A DNA stretch of 64,000 nucleotides from Sedimentibacter sp. (GCA_018436705.1 JAHDLA010000001.1:1-64000), one strand, 5' to 3'. Positions 1-9,540 are shown, counted from the first letter of the stretch. Notes: generated from the sequence alone by a model not told the origin. Made by a program: numbers and translations.

Positions 1-1646
1 ATGTTTTCCGCAGCAGGAACCTTAGGAAGCCCAGGCATCTTCATTATATCTCCTGTCATTGCAACTAAAAATCCTGCTCCCGCCGATATTGTTATATCTC
101 TGATTGTTATTTTAAATCCGGACGGTCTTCCCAATATCTTTGGATCATCTGTCAATGAATATTGATTTTTAGCCATGCATATTGGAAGGTTTCCAAATCC
201 AAGCTTTTCAAAATTTGCTATTTCTTTATTGGCCTTTGTTGAAAATTCAACATCATCTGCACCGTAAAGCTTTTGTGCTATGGCCTTTATCTTTTCTTTT
301 ATTGTCATCTCCAGCTGGTATGCATATTCCATATTGCTTTCTTTTTCTGTCAGCCTTATTACTTCTTGTGCCAGCTCTTTTCCGCCTTCGCTTCCTTTGC
401 CCCACACTTCTGACAGCGCTACATTTACTCCAAGTTCGTTGCACTTAGTTTCAATCAATTTCAGTTCTGCTTCTGTGTCTGTTGGGAATCTGTTTATTGC
501 TACTACTGCCGGAAGCTTAAATACTTGTGTTATATTTTCAACGTGCTTTAATAAATTTGGAAGTCCTTTTTCCAGCGCATCCAGGTTCTCTTCTGCAAGC
601 TCTGTCTTTGGTACTCCTCCGTTATATTTCAATGCCTTAACTGTTGCTACTATTACCACTGCACTTGGTTTTAACCCTGTTTTTCTGCACTTGATGTCTA
701 TGAATTTTTCTGCTCCTAAGTCTGCTCCGAAACCTGCTTCTGTAATTGTGTATTCTGCAATTTTACTTGCCATCTTTGTTGCTATTACGCTGTTGCAGCC
801 GTGTGCGATGTTTGCGAACGGGCCTCCGTGTATGAATGCCGGTGTTCCTTCTAATGTCTGTACTATATTAGGCTTAAGCGCATCTTTCAACAATGCTGCC
901 ATTGCTCCTTGGGCTTTTAATTGTCCGGCTGTTATCGGTTCGCCGTCTCTTGTGTATGCTACTATTATTTTCGCCAGATTCTCTTTTAGTTCTGTTATAT
1001 CATTTGACAAACAGAATACTGCCATTACTTCTGATGCTACTGTAATGTCAAACCCGTCTTCTCTGGTTACTCCTTCTGTCTTTCCTCCAAGGCCGTCTAC
1101 TATATGTCTTAATTGTCTGTCGTTCATATCAACGGCTCTTCTCCACACTATCCTTCTTGTGTCTATATTCAATTTGTTTCCCTGGTGTATGTGGTTGTCT
1201 ATCATTGCTGCCAGAAGGTTGTTTGCTGCTCCTATTGCATGGAAATCACCGGTAAAATGAAGGTTTATATCTTCCATTGGAACAACCTGGGCATAGCCTC
1301 CTCCTGCTGCTCCTCCTTTTACTCCGAATACAGGTCCAAGGGACGGCTCACGCAGTGCTATTATTGTTCTTTTGCCTAGTTTTGCTAGTGCATCTCCCAG
1401 TCCTATTGTTGTAGTTGTTTTTCCTTCTCCGGCAGGTGTTGGATTTATTGCTGTTACCAGCACCAGTTTGGCTTCTTTGTTATCTTTTAATTCATTCTGC
1501 AAATATCTGTAATCGATTTTTGCTTTGTACTTGCCGTAATTTTCCACGTATTTATCAGGTATTTCAATCTTATCGGCTATTGTATTGATTACCTTCATTT
1601 CTGCCTGTTGTGCTATTTCTATATCGCTTAAATATTTTTCTGACAT
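1..1646 (-). CDS. fhs: Formate--tetrahydrofolate ligase, 3' end cut by the window edge
   Basis: This enzyme makes 10-formyl-THF from formate, THF and ATP in the cytoplasm, the entry step of the methyl branch of one-carbon metabolism. Translating the minus strand from the ATG at 1644-1646 gives a start [20 protein letters not shown], then the family's ATP loop [14 protein letters not shown] and the [19 protein letters not shown] segment. The frame stays open to base 1 and ends at PKVPAAEN, so only about the last ten of roughly 556 residues are missing. A ribosome site (AGGAGG) sits just before the start. It diverges from folT, which carries a THF riboswitch, so both sides of this promoter region serve folate metabolism. 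Identification is secure. Confidence 0.97.
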   Translation of the reverse strand, partial: MSEKYLSDIEIAQQAEMKVINTIADKIEIPDKYVENYGKYKAKIDYRYLQNELKDNKEAKLVLVTAINPTPAGEGKTTTTIGLGDALAKLGKRTIIALREPSLGPVFGVKGGAAGGGYAQVVPMEDINLHFTGDFHAIGAANNLLAAMIDNHIHQGNKLNIDTRRIVWRRAVDMNDRQLRHIVDGLGGKTEGVTREDGFDITVASEVMAVFCLSNDITELKENLAKIIVAYTRDGEPITAGQLKAQGAMAALLKDALKPNIVQTLEGTPAFIHGGPFANIAHGCNSVIATKMASKIAEYTITEAGFGADLGAEKFIDIKCRKTGLKPSAVVIVATVKALKYNGGVPKTELAEENLDALEKGLPNLLKHVENITQVFKLPAVVAINRFPTDTEAELKLIETKCNELGVNVALSEVWGKGSEGGKELAQEVIRLTEKESNMEYAYQLEMTIKEKIKAIAQKLYGADDVEFSTKANKEIANFEKLGFGNLPICMAKNQYSLTDDPKILGRPSGFKITIRDITISAGAGFLVAMTGDIMKMPGLPKVPAAEN

Positions 1647-1697
1647 GTTTCCTCCTGATTAATATTTTGAAATCGTTAGCTTATTCTTTACCCTACA

Positions 1698-1726
1698 ATT
1701 ATAGCAGATAAAAGCAACGACAACAA
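1698..1726 (-). promoter_or_regulatory. Probable sigma-A promoter of fhs
   Basis: Read on the minus strand there is a -35 box TTGTTG (1721-1726), a 17-base spacer and a perfect -10 box TATAAT (1698-1703), about 50 bases before the fhs start codon. No riboswitch-like fold was seen between it and fhs. Confidence 0.65.
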
Positions 1727-1817
1727 ACTCAAATTATTAAATAATTTTAAAACAATACTTCTTCATTCTTGCGCTATTATTTAACTATTTTTACATTCTC
1801 AAAAATTCAATTGTATA

Positions 1818-1846
1818 TTGGTACATACTGTGGTAACATATATAAA
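1818..1846 (+). promoter_or_regulatory. Probable promoter of the THF riboswitch-folT unit
   Basis: A -35-like TTGGTA (1818-1823), a 17-base spacer and -10 TATAAA (1841-1846) would start transcription near 1853, about ten bases before the first riboswitch helix. The placement supports the riboswitch call; the -35 box is weak. Confidence 0.55.
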
Positions 1847-1862
1847 AAATCAATATTAGCAT

Positions 1863-1955
1863 AACAGAGTAGACAAGATGCGTAAAGTGTTAAGGGATGG
1901 GATGTCGCCCTTGAACGAAAGACCGTGTCTGCGGTGTCTTGTCGCTTCCGCTGTA
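1863..1955 (+). ncRNA. Tetrahydrofolate (THF) riboswitch, with expression platform to about 2025
   Basis: The sequence matches the THF riboswitch class found upstream of folT in Firmicutes. Conserved segments are GAGTAG near the 5' end, GGGATGGGATGTCGCCC (P3 arm), ACGAAAG, CGGTGTC and CGCTTCCGC near the 3' end. Helices can be drawn by hand: P1 ACAG (1864-1867) with CTGT (1951-1954), P2 GACAAGA (1872-1878) with TCTTGTC (1937-1943), and P3 AAGGG (1892-1896) with CCCTT (1908-1912). Downstream, GAGAAC (1959-1964) can pair with GTTCTC (1982-1987), while CTCCT (1985-1989) could instead pair with the folT ribosome site AGGAG. This suggests translational control, with folate-replete cells shutting off uptake. 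The class call is firm; the switching mechanism is inference. Confidence 0.92.
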
Positions 1956-2030
1956 TTCGAGAACCTATTAATTATAGGATTGTTCTCCTGTATTGTGCGG
2001 AGGTATTATTGCTCAATAAAGGAGGATAAT

Positions 2031-2777
2031 ATGAGAGGTAATACTGATTCACAGAAATTCACATCGCTAACGATAGTGAGGGCAGGGTTATTCATAGCAA
2101 TGAGCCTTGTATTAAAAATTATTTTTGAAATTTATATACCACTTGCAGGTATCCCTGCACTGCGTATAAATTTTGCATCTGTTCCACTGATAATATCGGG
2201 AATCTTATTAGGACCTGCAGCCGGTTTTATATCCGGCGCCGCTGCAGATATAATTAACTTCATCGCCAAGCCGGGCGGACCATTTTTCCCCGGATTTACA
2301 TTAGTAAGTGCATTGTCCGGTTTCTTGCCAGGTCTGATATACAAATATATAAAAAAGGATTTAAATTATAATCTGTTAAACACAATATTTATTTCTTTAT
2401 TGTCTGTGGGATTTGTATCAGTATTTTTATTTAACGGTTTGCTTACATTTGACGGCGGAATAATTTATGACGGAAAACCTTTAAGCATTTTATATATTGT
2501 CGGATTCTTCATTTTGGTTGCAATTTACCTCATAATTCCGATAAAAGTAACGTCATCAAACTGCGATTTAAGCATGAACAAAATAGTTTTTACCGTTAGT
2601 GTAACACAACTTATAACGTCTATAATATTGAACACCTATTTTCTGTCAGTTGTTTACGGCAAAGGATTTATGATATTTCTGCCGGCAAGAATTCTTACGA
2701 ATTTTTTCATGATTCCGTTGTATTCGGTAGCAATATCGGCAGTATTGAACGCAGTTAAAGGAAGATTTAAAATATAA
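2031..2777 (+). CDS. folT: Folate ECF transporter S component FolT
   Basis: This is the substrate-binding membrane subunit of an energy-coupling factor transporter that takes up folates; the shared EcfA/A'/T module is not in this window. The protein has 248 residues with about six hydrophobic segments and the FolT-like stretches IPALRINFASVPLI and GFISGAAADIINF. I chose the ATG at 2031 because GGAGG lies at 2021-2025 and the frame upstream of it runs through the THF riboswitch, where it would be RNA and not protein. It is a single-gene unit ending in a hairpin. Regulation by intracellular reduced folate is strongly implied by the leader. Confidence 0.93.
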   Translation: MRGNTDSQKFTSLTIVRAGLFIAMSLVLKIIFEIYIPLAGIPALRINFASVPLIISGILLGPAAGFISGAAADIINFIAKPGGPFFPGFTLVSALSGFLPGLIYKYIKKDLNYNLLNTIFISLLSVGFVSVFLFNGLLTFDGGIIYDGKPLSILYIVGFFILVAIYLIIPIKVTSSNCDLSMNKIVFTVSVTQLITSIILNTYFLSVVYGKGFMIFLPARILTNFFMIPLYSVAISAVLNAVKGRFKI

Positions 2778-2785
2778 TAAAATAA

Positions 2786-2818
2786 AATCACCTTGGAATC
2801 CCAACAAGGTGATTATTT
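2786..2818 (+). terminator. Hairpin after folT
   Basis: A perfect 10-bp stem (2786-2795 with 2805-2814) with a 9-base loop lies eight bases after the folT stop. The following T content is modest, so it is a fair but not ideal intrinsic terminator. Confidence 0.7.
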
Positions 2819-2819
2819 A

Positions 2820-3003
2820 GTATTATGGATATATCCGCCGACTAAAACAGCATGGCAACCGGCTCATTTGCAGGAGTTTGGCGGCGTTGCGGCTTTTCAA
2901 ATGGAGAAGCGTGGAATCCGGAGAAACCCAACCGCGCAGGGCGCAGGATATGGAGCGGTAAAAGCGACAGACGGCGGGATGGGCTATGCCGCCTGTTTTC
3001 TCT
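2820..3003. other. GC-rich intergenic block, probable remnant of foreign DNA
   Basis: About 180 bases here are clearly richer in G and C than everything around them, and several frames stay open on both strands (for example 2852-3058 on the plus strand and 2823-3020 on the minus strand). None has a ribosome site or a family I recognise. The composition break suggests an arrival from another genome, consistent with the neighbouring flavoprotein and broken acetyltransferase. I do not call a gene. Confidence 0.5.
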
Positions 3004-4044
3004 TTATGTTTTATGCGCATTGAATTTAGTAGACAGGCCAGCTACAAACCACCATTGACGCTCCATATAAGTTTTCAAAGATATAGTATTGTCTTTGTAC
3101 GCCATGTGAAGTGGCTGAACATCAAATTGACTATTCAAGTCTACCTGCTGAACAGCTTTTGCCGCCGCATAACCGCTTTCCAGTCCTGCCGATATACCCT
3201 CGCCCATAGGATTAAGAAACCCTGCGGCTTCTCCTGCAAACAAAACCCTGCCGTTGGCATAATCAATAGGGCAACCAGGCATAACGTGGGGCATAATCCA
3301 CTTTTCCGCTTTTTCCTCCGTTTCAATTTTGGCGTTATGTTCACGTTTCATATATGCGATATATTGTGAATAATAATGCTCAATTTTGCTCGTGTCTTTT
3401 ACTGAAACACCAAAAATCAAATAATCGTCTTTTACATTAAACCATGCGTCATATTCTGAAAATTGGGGTTGCAAATAGGCATAGAAAAAATGATAATCTA
3501 AATCAATGGAGCCTTTATTAAAGGTCTGATAAGTCGTAATATAATTGCGGGGCGCATGGATAAGTTTTCGTTTTATTGAACTTACCGCACCATCACAGGC
3601 AATAACAATTTTAGCTTTTTCAGTATATTCCTTGCTACCTCTGAATTTCACAATAATACAATCATTTCTTTCCTCACAGGATGTAGCTGTTGTTTCGTCC
3701 CTTAATTCCGCCCCTGCTTCCACGGATTTTTGAGCTAACCAATAATCAAAAGAACTACGCCAAATATTCAAGCCGTTCTGTTCGTAGCGATATTCTTGTC
3801 CATCATCATTAGTGAGTATCATTCCCTTGCCATACATTGGGGAGCACATAACCGTTTGTGGTATATTCTCGCCAAAATATGTATGAATCAGTTGTATTGA
3901 TTTTTTAATCAAAATGCCCGAACAAGATTTATTGCGCGGCATTTTAAACTTTTCAGCCAACAATACGCTATAACCTTTATCGGCCAATTCTTTTGCCGCA
4001 CTACTCCCTGCTGGCCCTGCGCCTATTATTATAACATCATACAT
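3004..4044 (-). CDS. Geranylgeranyl-reductase-family FAD oxidoreductase
   Basis: A 346-residue flavoprotein of the geranylgeranyl reductase/PHBH fold. The N-terminal dinucleotide motif is VIIIGAGPAGSSAAKELADK, followed by KMPRNKSCSGI (the family's substrate-side Cys-Ser-Gly region), an IVIACDGAVSSIKR motif in the middle and the second FAD contact VLFAGEAAGFLNPMGEGI near residue 265. Family members reduce isoprenoid chains or hydroxylate aromatic compounds; the substrate here cannot be read from sequence. It stands alone: the GC-rich block lies after its stop and a decayed acetyltransferase gene upstream. The last residues (after GLSTKF) run into the composition break, so the C-terminus may be altered. 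Confidence 0.8.
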   Translation of the reverse strand: MYDVIIIGAGPAGSSAAKELADKGYSVLLAEKFKMPRNKSCSGILIKKSIQLIHTYFGENIPQTVMCSPMYGKGMILTNDDGQEYRYEQNGLNIWRSSFDYWLAQKSVEAGAELRDETTATSCEERNDCIIVKFRGSKEYTEKAKIVIACDGAVSSIKRKLIHAPRNYITTYQTFNKGSIDLDYHFFYAYLQPQFSEYDAWFNVKDDYLIFGVSVKDTSKIEHYYSQYIAYMKREHNAKIETEEKAEKWIMPHVMPGCPIDYANGRVLFAGEAAGFLNPMGEGISAGLESGYAAAKAVQQVDLNSQFDVQPLHMAYKDNTISLKTYMERQWWFVAGLSTKFNAHKT

Positions 4045-4132
4045 TCAATTATCCTCCAAGATGACCTTTCGCACCATAAGCAAACTAAGAAATCCAGTGA
4101 AATGATTAAAATTAACTTTATACATATAATTC

Positions 4133-4452
4133 TTAATCTATAATCCATTCATATCTGCACTTTTGTGGTTCTATTTTTGAATATGCCTCAGAAGAAGTAG
4201 GAATATCTATAATTTCTATAAGTTTTGCTCCAATACTTTCGCATATACTTCTTGATGCAAAATTATCAGGATTGCAAGTAATTATAACTTTATTCAATAA
4301 ATTATCTTTTATTACATCAACATCTGTATTATGTAGCATTATTTTAAATTTGTATTCAGGCGCTCTTCCTTTTTCAGGATCGCAGTTTTTAGCTCTTTCA
4401 TAATAACATCAATTTCCCCATCACTCATAGTACCATAGTTTTTTAGTTCCAT
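4133..4452 (-). pseudogene. Decayed GNAT acetyltransferase
   Basis: Reading the minus strand from the ATG at 4450-4452 gives MELKNYGTMSDGEIDVIMKE, a typical start for a GNAT family whose members run to about 180 residues. A one-base shift near 4390 moves the reading frame to CDPEKGRAPEYKFKIMLHNT. That frame then jumps straight to a C-terminal GNAT segment, VIITCNPDNFASRSICESIG, ending EPQKCRYEWIID. The acetyl-CoA-binding middle of about 60-70 residues is missing. Frameshift plus internal deletion make this a pseudogene. The 68-residue frame at 4133-4339 is only its tail. Confidence 0.75.
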
Positions 4453-4589
4453 TATAATCCCCACTAAATAATATCTTTTAGCTATTTATACATTCCTACA
4501 TATAGCCCCTTATGGAATTAGTATTTATATTATCATATATAAATATTAGCCATAAAAATTAAATTCCTGTTATTATTTATAACTAAAAT

Positions 4590-5834
4590 TTAAAGACTTT
4601 GACAACAGTTAGCCGGTTTTTTATTTATGCTGTCCGCAGCCAGCTTACCAGTTGAAAATGCAGCTTGAATATTGAACCCTCCCGTATCACCGTCATAATC
4701 AACTACTTCTCCGGCAAAATACATGCCCGGCCTTATCTTTGACTCCATGGTTTTAGAGCTTATCTCACGTGTTGAAACACCACCTGCAGTCACCATTGCA
4801 GTATTAAAACCACCAAGTCTCTCAATTTTGAATTCGTGGGCGGAAAGAAGCCCGCACAAATTCTTTCTCTCAGCTTTTTCTAATATGCTGCATAGTTTAT
4901 TTTCATCTATACCCGCCATCTCCACAATCTTTTCAGTAAAACGCTTTGGCATATCCATCTGCTTTAGAACTGTTTTTATGCTTAATTTACCGGAGCTTAA
5001 AATTAAATTGTCAAAATGTTTTTTGAACTCTTCTGAATTTTTAAAAGAAGTAAAATTAATTTTCAGAACGTCCCCTTCTTCAATGTATCTTGAATTATTA
5101 AGAATTACAGGGCCGGATATTCCGGTGTGAGTAAAAAGAAAATCTCCGTTAAATTCCTCTGACTTTCTGTTATTTCTCCAAAGTGAAACCTTAATATCCT
5201 CAAAAGATATTCCTGCCAGTTCCTTAAATTTATAGTTTACAGTATAGACAGGCACCAGTGCTTCTTTTGGCTCCACTATAGTGTGTCCTAATTGTTCAGC
5301 TAATTTATATCCGTCACCTGTAGATCCAGTATGAGGATATGATTTACCTCCTGTGGCAATAATAAGATTAGTTGATGCATAGGATGATTTGTTTGTCTTA
5401 ACCAAGTACATTTTATTCAATTCATCATAGGTAGCCTTATTTGCTCCTTCATCATACAGTATCTCAACCCCCATTTTTCTCAAGCAGTTAACAAGCGCAT
5501 TTAATACCTCCGATGACTTCATAGAGGCAGGAAAAACCTTGCCGTCTTCCCTAATAAAACTTTCAACGCCGTTTTCGCTGAAAAAATTCATCGTATCAAT
5601 ATTTGTAAAATTATAAAGTGCAGCTTTTAAAAACCTGCCGTTTCTACCATACATTTTCAAAAAATCTTCAATATCCATACTATTAGTATAGTTGCATTGT
5701 CCAAGACCCGAAATAAGCAGCTTCCTTCCAGGTTCCTTGTTTTTTTCTAAAACTAATACTTTTTTATTTTTAACCGACAACGCACTAAGCAGACCCGCAG
5801 GGCCTGCTCCTATTACTATAACATCATATTTCAT
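4590..5834 (-). CDS. HI0933/BaiN-family NAD(P)/FAD oxidoreductase
   Basis: A 414-residue flavoprotein of the HI0933 (YhiN/BaiN) family. It opens with VIVIGAGPAGLLSALSVKNK, has the diagnostic GRKLLISGLGQCNYTN segment near residues 36-51, an IATGGKSYPHTGSTGDGY motif near 160, and closes with MYFAGEVVDYDGDTGGFNIQ. BaiN of Clostridium scindens has been implicated in bile-acid reduction, but most family members have no assigned substrate and I do not transfer that role. Its start codon overlaps the stop of the upstream lipoprotein gene (ATGA), so the two are translationally coupled. Confidence 0.88.
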   Translation of the reverse strand: MKYDVIVIGAGPAGLLSALSVKNKKVLVLEKNKEPGRKLLISGLGQCNYTNSMDIEDFLKMYGRNGRFLKAALYNFTNIDTMNFFSENGVESFIREDGKVFPASMKSSEVLNALVNCLRKMGVEILYDEGANKATYDELNKMYLVKTNKSSYASTNLIIATGGKSYPHTGSTGDGYKLAEQLGHTIVEPKEALVPVYTVNYKFKELAGISFEDIKVSLWRNNRKSEEFNGDFLFTHTGISGPVILNNSRYIEEGDVLKINFTSFKNSEEFKKHFDNLILSSGKLSIKTVLKQMDMPKRFTEKIVEMAGIDENKLCSILEKAERKNLCGLLSAHEFKIERLGGFNTAMVTAGGVSTREISSKTMESKIRPGMYFAGEVVDYDGDTGGFNIQAAFSTGKLAADSINKKPANCCQSL

Positions 5835-6883
5835 TGTATATTTCCTTCTGCTTTTCCTGTTTCCGTATTTCCATCTATGTTAGCACCATCATTAGCTTCT
5901 TCCAATTCTGCTTCCACCGTATTATTTTCCTGCTCTTCTGCACCGTTCTCTTTTAACTCCAATGCCTGATTCAGTGTCAATACATTATATTTTTCTTTCA
6001 GAGTATCAATTTTTACTGCTGCCCTAAATATATACGAAACTTCATTTTCATCATTGTAGTATCCTTCAAAAATCAGGTCGCCTGATGCATCGTCACGCTT
6101 AAACGAAGTAAACCTGCTTTTATAATCCAGATCTATTTCCTGTTCCTTCAAGCTTATAAAATCATACAGCTCAAACAAATTCGTTTCCGGTTTCTGAATT
6201 ATAAACGTAGATGTGTCCGGTAGCAAAAAAACATTTTGCACTGAATAAAAAGTATTCACTACTAAATTATTCTCAATGTCCAATATTTTATATTCTTCGT
6301 TGTTCCCTGTGTCAATTAACAGAAACTTTTCATCTACGGCAGAAATATTTCCTTTTTTTGAAAATGAAGCATTGTCAATTAATTCAGGTTTTTCCTCTCC
6401 CGTTTCCCATATGAAAATCTGGTTGAAGCTTTCGCCATAGCCAGTTGTATAAAACAGAACTTTATCATAAGCTGAATTATCGATTATCTCAATTCCTCTA
6501 AGGCTTTTATCCAGTATTTTTTTGTTGTTGTTCAAATAAGCCATAATACTATTCTTGTCAGTTTCCTCGGAAATAAACTTAGGAACACCATCATTTTCTA
6601 AAATATCCAGCTTTGCTTCCGCATCGCTCAGCTTTGAATCAATAGAATCTTTATTTTTAGACAACTCCAAATAATCTTTTTTTATTTTTTCTATTTCTGT
6701 ATTTAAGTCTTCTACTGTTGTCTTTAAACCTTCGTTCTCTTTCTTCAACTCCTCTGCTTCTCTCATTTCAGCATATTCCTTAGGTCCAACCCCGGTTTCT
6801 TCTGATGCGGGAAGTACGGTGCAGCCTGATAGAATAAGCACAAGCAAACTTGCTATCATAAAAATCGAGAAAATTCTCTTCAT
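5831..6883 (-). CDS. Lipoprotein with N-terminal coiled coil, function unknown
   Basis: The 350-residue product starts with a lipoprotein signal ending in the lipobox LILSGC (Cys21). A heptad-rich coiled coil follows at about residues 40-95, then a middle part of short beta-like repeats (for example VLFYTTGYGESFNQIFIWET), and a Glu/Asn-rich tail. It should sit on the outer face of the membrane. I do not recognise the family. The four-base overlap with the downstream HI0933-type flavoprotein suggests co-translation, although one product is exported and the other cytoplasmic. Confidence 0.75.
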   Translation of the reverse strand: MKRIFSIFMIASLLVLILSGCTVLPASEETGVGPKEYAEMREAEELKKENEGLKTTVEDLNTEIEKIKKDYLELSKNKDSIDSKLSDAEAKLDILENDGVPKFISEETDKNSIMAYLNNNKKILDKSLRGIEIIDNSAYDKVLFYTTGYGESFNQIFIWETGEEKPELIDNASFSKKGNISAVDEKFLLIDTGNNEEYKILDIENNLVVNTFYSVQNVFLLPDTSTFIIQKPETNLFELYDFISLKEQEIDLDYKSRFTSFKRDDASGDLIFEGYYNDENEVSYIFRAAVKIDTLKEKYNVLTLNQALELKENGAEEQENNTVEAELEEANDGANIDGNTETGKAEGNIQ

Positions 6884-6930
6884 AATATTCCCCTCCGCTA
6901 TTATAAATAGGTTAGCCTTTCATGATTCTA

Positions 6931-6959
6931 GTAAAAAAGCATCTAAAAAGATGCTTTTA
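6931..6959 (-). terminator. Terminator of the S-layer homology gene
   Basis: On the minus strand the stem AAAGCATCT/AGATGCTTT is followed by a run of T. It lies just past the stop codon at 6965. Confidence 0.8.
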
Positions 6960-6964
6960 ACTCT

Positions 6965-8812
6965 TTATTGTATCATAATACTTATAGCTGTATATTCACC
7001 GTTTTGAGATATGGCAGTACTCATTATGCTCTGTCCTTCTTCCAGGTTCTTTAAATACTTTGTATCACCCGATGTATTAAATATCCTGGTATTGTTTGTA
7101 ACTCTTAAATAAATCAGTTCCGTCTGACCGTTTCCGTTAACATTCTGCATCATTACAAGCTTATCGTCTGTATTTACAAATATTATTTTACCGGCAAAGT
7201 TCATAGCTGCCTGAATTTGAGCTGCTTCGATAGTTACAATTTCATCTCCTGATGTATTAATATCAACATTGTATCCAACACGAAGATCATTAATTGATGC
7301 ATTCTTATCCCCGATGGTTATAACAGCATTGCTGCTGACTATATACTGTTCAACATCCCCATTGCTGTCAGATATCTTAATTTTATTTTCGGTACCTATG
7401 ATGATTTCTTTAATTGTACCGCTCATTTCGGCTTCCTTAGCAACAGTGTTTATCTTTATCATTTCATCGTATTCAGTAGTAACAGTAGCCTCATCTCCTA
7501 CTCTGACTCTGTCAAAGCTTGATTCCTTGTCGTTTCTCGTAACTTCAACTTCGCTGTCAAATTCAAAGATTTTGACTACATCTTCCTTTGTTTTCAGCGA
7601 AACCTCAATAGGATATGATTTATAATCGATTGATGCTATAACTCCTTCATAATCTTTAATTCTGCTTACGGAATTAATTTGATAAACCTTATCGTCTTCA
7701 ACCAAAAGAGTAACTTCATCTTTTTTATCAAGATCCCTTAGTGCAATTTCTTTTCCGTCAAGAAAAACATCCACACTGCTTAAAACATCATATACAACCT
7801 TATCATCATCCTCATCATAAACAGTAATAGATGCAGGTGATGAATATGCTACATAATATATGATCCCTCTTACAACATCTTTACTTTTGTCAGCTTCAAT
7901 TTTAACGGCAAGTCTATCTTCGTCAATCTTGCATTTAACAATCATTTCTTCCTTCAAATCAGAAAATTCTCGTACTCTATCATTAACATATATCTTTGTA
8001 TCATCGTCAATCCTTATAATGCTCTCAGTTCCGTCAATATCTTCAATATAGATATATGATTCCGAGCTTTTATCCTCCAATTTAGTGATAATTCCCTCTT
8101 CTACAGTTGTAGGTACATAATTTTCAAATTCAGGATATATATCATTATCTTCTATGTAATCGCAAGCCTTGTCCAAAACAGTAGCAACCTCGGCCCTTGT
8201 TATGTCATCCTTCGGATTTATATTTTTCTTAGTGTCTCCCTGAAGAATTTCCTTGTCGTACATAATGTATATGTATGGCCTTGCTGCTGTTGAAATGTCT
8301 TCCGCATCAGTAAAAGGCAGAGTATACACCTTTAAATTTTGCGCTTCATCCGAAAGCATCATGGCCTTTGTAAGCAACACGGCTATTTCTTCTCTTGTTG
8401 CATCCTGAAAAATAGTCTTTTTTGAAAACATGTCTTTTAGGCCGTTTTCCGATACAACACCCATTTCTATAATAACTGACAAATAATCAAATGACCATTC
8501 GTATCCCTTAGTATTAGACATCGATTCTAAAGTATCTTCATAGTTCTCTATAACTTCATCCTTTAAATCGTCGTCAATATCGTAAAGCCTTGATAACATC
8601 ACTAATGCTTCCAAGACTGTGACATTGTTGTCGGGTTTAAATGTCTTGTCCTCATAACCTGATACAATCCCTTTTTCAGAAACTCTTTCTATATAACTTT
8701 TTGCCCAGTGACTTGATATATCTGTAAATACAACAGCTTCCGCAGCCATTGTAAATAGAAGAGAAAGGACAATAACAAGCAACAATATTTTATTTATTTT
8801 ACTATTTTTCAT
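6965..8812 (-). CDS. S-layer-anchored surface protein with three SLH domains
   Basis: The 615-residue exported protein begins MKNSKINKILLLVIVLSL, a signal peptide. I start it at 8812 because AGGAGG lies just upstream; a longer frame to 8860 has no ribosome site. Three S-layer homology domains occupy about residues 28-225 (FTDISSHWAKSYIERVSEKG; WSFDYLSVIIEMGVV; FTDAEDISTAARPYIYIMYD) and would bind pyruvylated secondary wall polymer. The remaining ~390 residues are acidic and rich in short beta-strand repeats containing phrases such as GTIKEI and GVIASI. No enzymatic motif is visible. It is probably a structural cell-wall protein. Confidence 0.88.
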   Translation of the reverse strand: MKNSKINKILLLVIVLSLLFTMAAEAVVFTDISSHWAKSYIERVSEKGIVSGYEDKTFKPDNNVTVLEALVMLSRLYDIDDDLKDEVIENYEDTLESMSNTKGYEWSFDYLSVIIEMGVVSENGLKDMFSKKTIFQDATREEIAVLLTKAMMLSDEAQNLKVYTLPFTDAEDISTAARPYIYIMYDKEILQGDTKKNINPKDDITRAEVATVLDKACDYIEDNDIYPEFENYVPTTVEEGIITKLEDKSSESYIYIEDIDGTESIIRIDDDTKIYVNDRVREFSDLKEEMIVKCKIDEDRLAVKIEADKSKDVVRGIIYYVAYSSPASITVYDEDDDKVVYDVLSSVDVFLDGKEIALRDLDKKDEVTLLVEDDKVYQINSVSRIKDYEGVIASIDYKSYPIEVSLKTKEDVVKIFEFDSEVEVTRNDKESSFDRVRVGDEATVTTEYDEMIKINTVAKEAEMSGTIKEIIIGTENKIKISDSNGDVEQYIVSSNAVITIGDKNASINDLRVGYNVDINTSGDEIVTIEAAQIQAAMNFAGKIIFVNTDDKLVMMQNVNGNGQTELIYLRVTNNTRIFNTSGDTKYLKNLEEGQSIMSTAISQNGEYTAISIMIQ

Positions 8813-8925
8813 AATACCTCCTAACCAGCCATAATATAATAAATTATACCATACCCTCAATAAATCTGCAAATTAATTATTACGACATAACAATACCTCT
8901 TCCTTATATTCAAAAGCAAAACCAA

Positions 8926-9540
8926 TTATTTATACTTAACAACTGTTCCCCAGTTATCTACAACTACGGAAACAACATCAGGGTCATACATAATCGAACT
9001 GTTATTTATTATTTCTTTCTTGCATTGATCCGAAGTTAATGCTTTTCTGTAAGTTCTATCACTCATCATCGCATCTATTGAATCACATACAGCTATAATT
9101 CGTGCTCCCAGAGGGATATAATGCTGTTTGATTCCATTTGGATAACCTTTGCCATCCCATCTTTCATGATGGCATAGTACAATATGAGATAATTCTGAAA
9201 GCCCGTGACTTCTGCTCAAAATATCTGCACCTATTTCAGAATGCTTCATAATAAGTTCCCATTCATGTTCACTTAACTTTTCCGGTTTCATCAAAATAGA
9301 ATCCGCAATTCCTATTTTACCAATATCATGCACATGTGCAGCCATGTGTATCTTTTCAGTTTCTTTCTGAGGAAGCATCATCAGCGTACAAACCTGCTCA
9401 CACATATCACTCACTCTTCGGGAATGATCTGCCGTATTCATATCCCTTGCCTCCAATGCCGCAATTATGCAATCGATGATATCATGATAAAATAAGTCAT
9501 TCTGTTTTTCCATTTTTTCACCTTTTAATGTTTTGCACAT
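8926..9540 (-). CDS. Stand-alone HD-GYP domain protein (putative cyclic-di-GMP phosphodiesterase)
   Basis: A 204-residue protein made almost wholly of an HD-GYP domain: HVHDIGKIGIADSILMKP supplies the HD dyad and HHERWDGKGYP the GYP-type loop. Metal ligands and the extended GYP segment are intact. There is no receiver, PAS or membrane segment. HD-GYP enzymes degrade cyclic di-GMP or related cyclic dinucleotides; which one cannot be told here. Two starts are possible: 9540 behind AGGAAAG, or 9513 (MEKQND) behind AAAGGTG. Confidence 0.85.
   Translation of the reverse strand: MCKTLKGEKMEKQNDLFYHDIIDCIIAALEARDMNTADHSRRVSDMCEQVCTLMMLPQKETEKIHMAAHVHDIGKIGIADSILMKPEKLSEHEWELIMKHSEIGADILSRSHGLSELSHIVLCHHERWDGKGYPNGIKQHYIPLGARIIAVCDSIDAMMSDRTYRKALTSDQCKKEIINNSSIMYDPDVVSVVVDNWGTVVKYK

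Noticed and set aside
280..1260. Open plus-strand frame of 326 codons opposite the first gene
   Set aside because: The minus strand encodes an unmistakable formate-THF ligase across the whole stretch; the plus frame is its shadow, with no ribosome site or family match.
1878..2030. Upstream extension of folT by 51 codons
   Set aside because: The extension runs through the THF riboswitch helices, and the GGAGG for the ATG at 2031 makes the shorter start far better.
4590..5834. Calling this flavoprotein a bile-acid enzyme (BaiN)
   Set aside because: The HI0933 family is broad, no other bai gene is beside it, and it is coupled to an unrelated lipoprotein gene.
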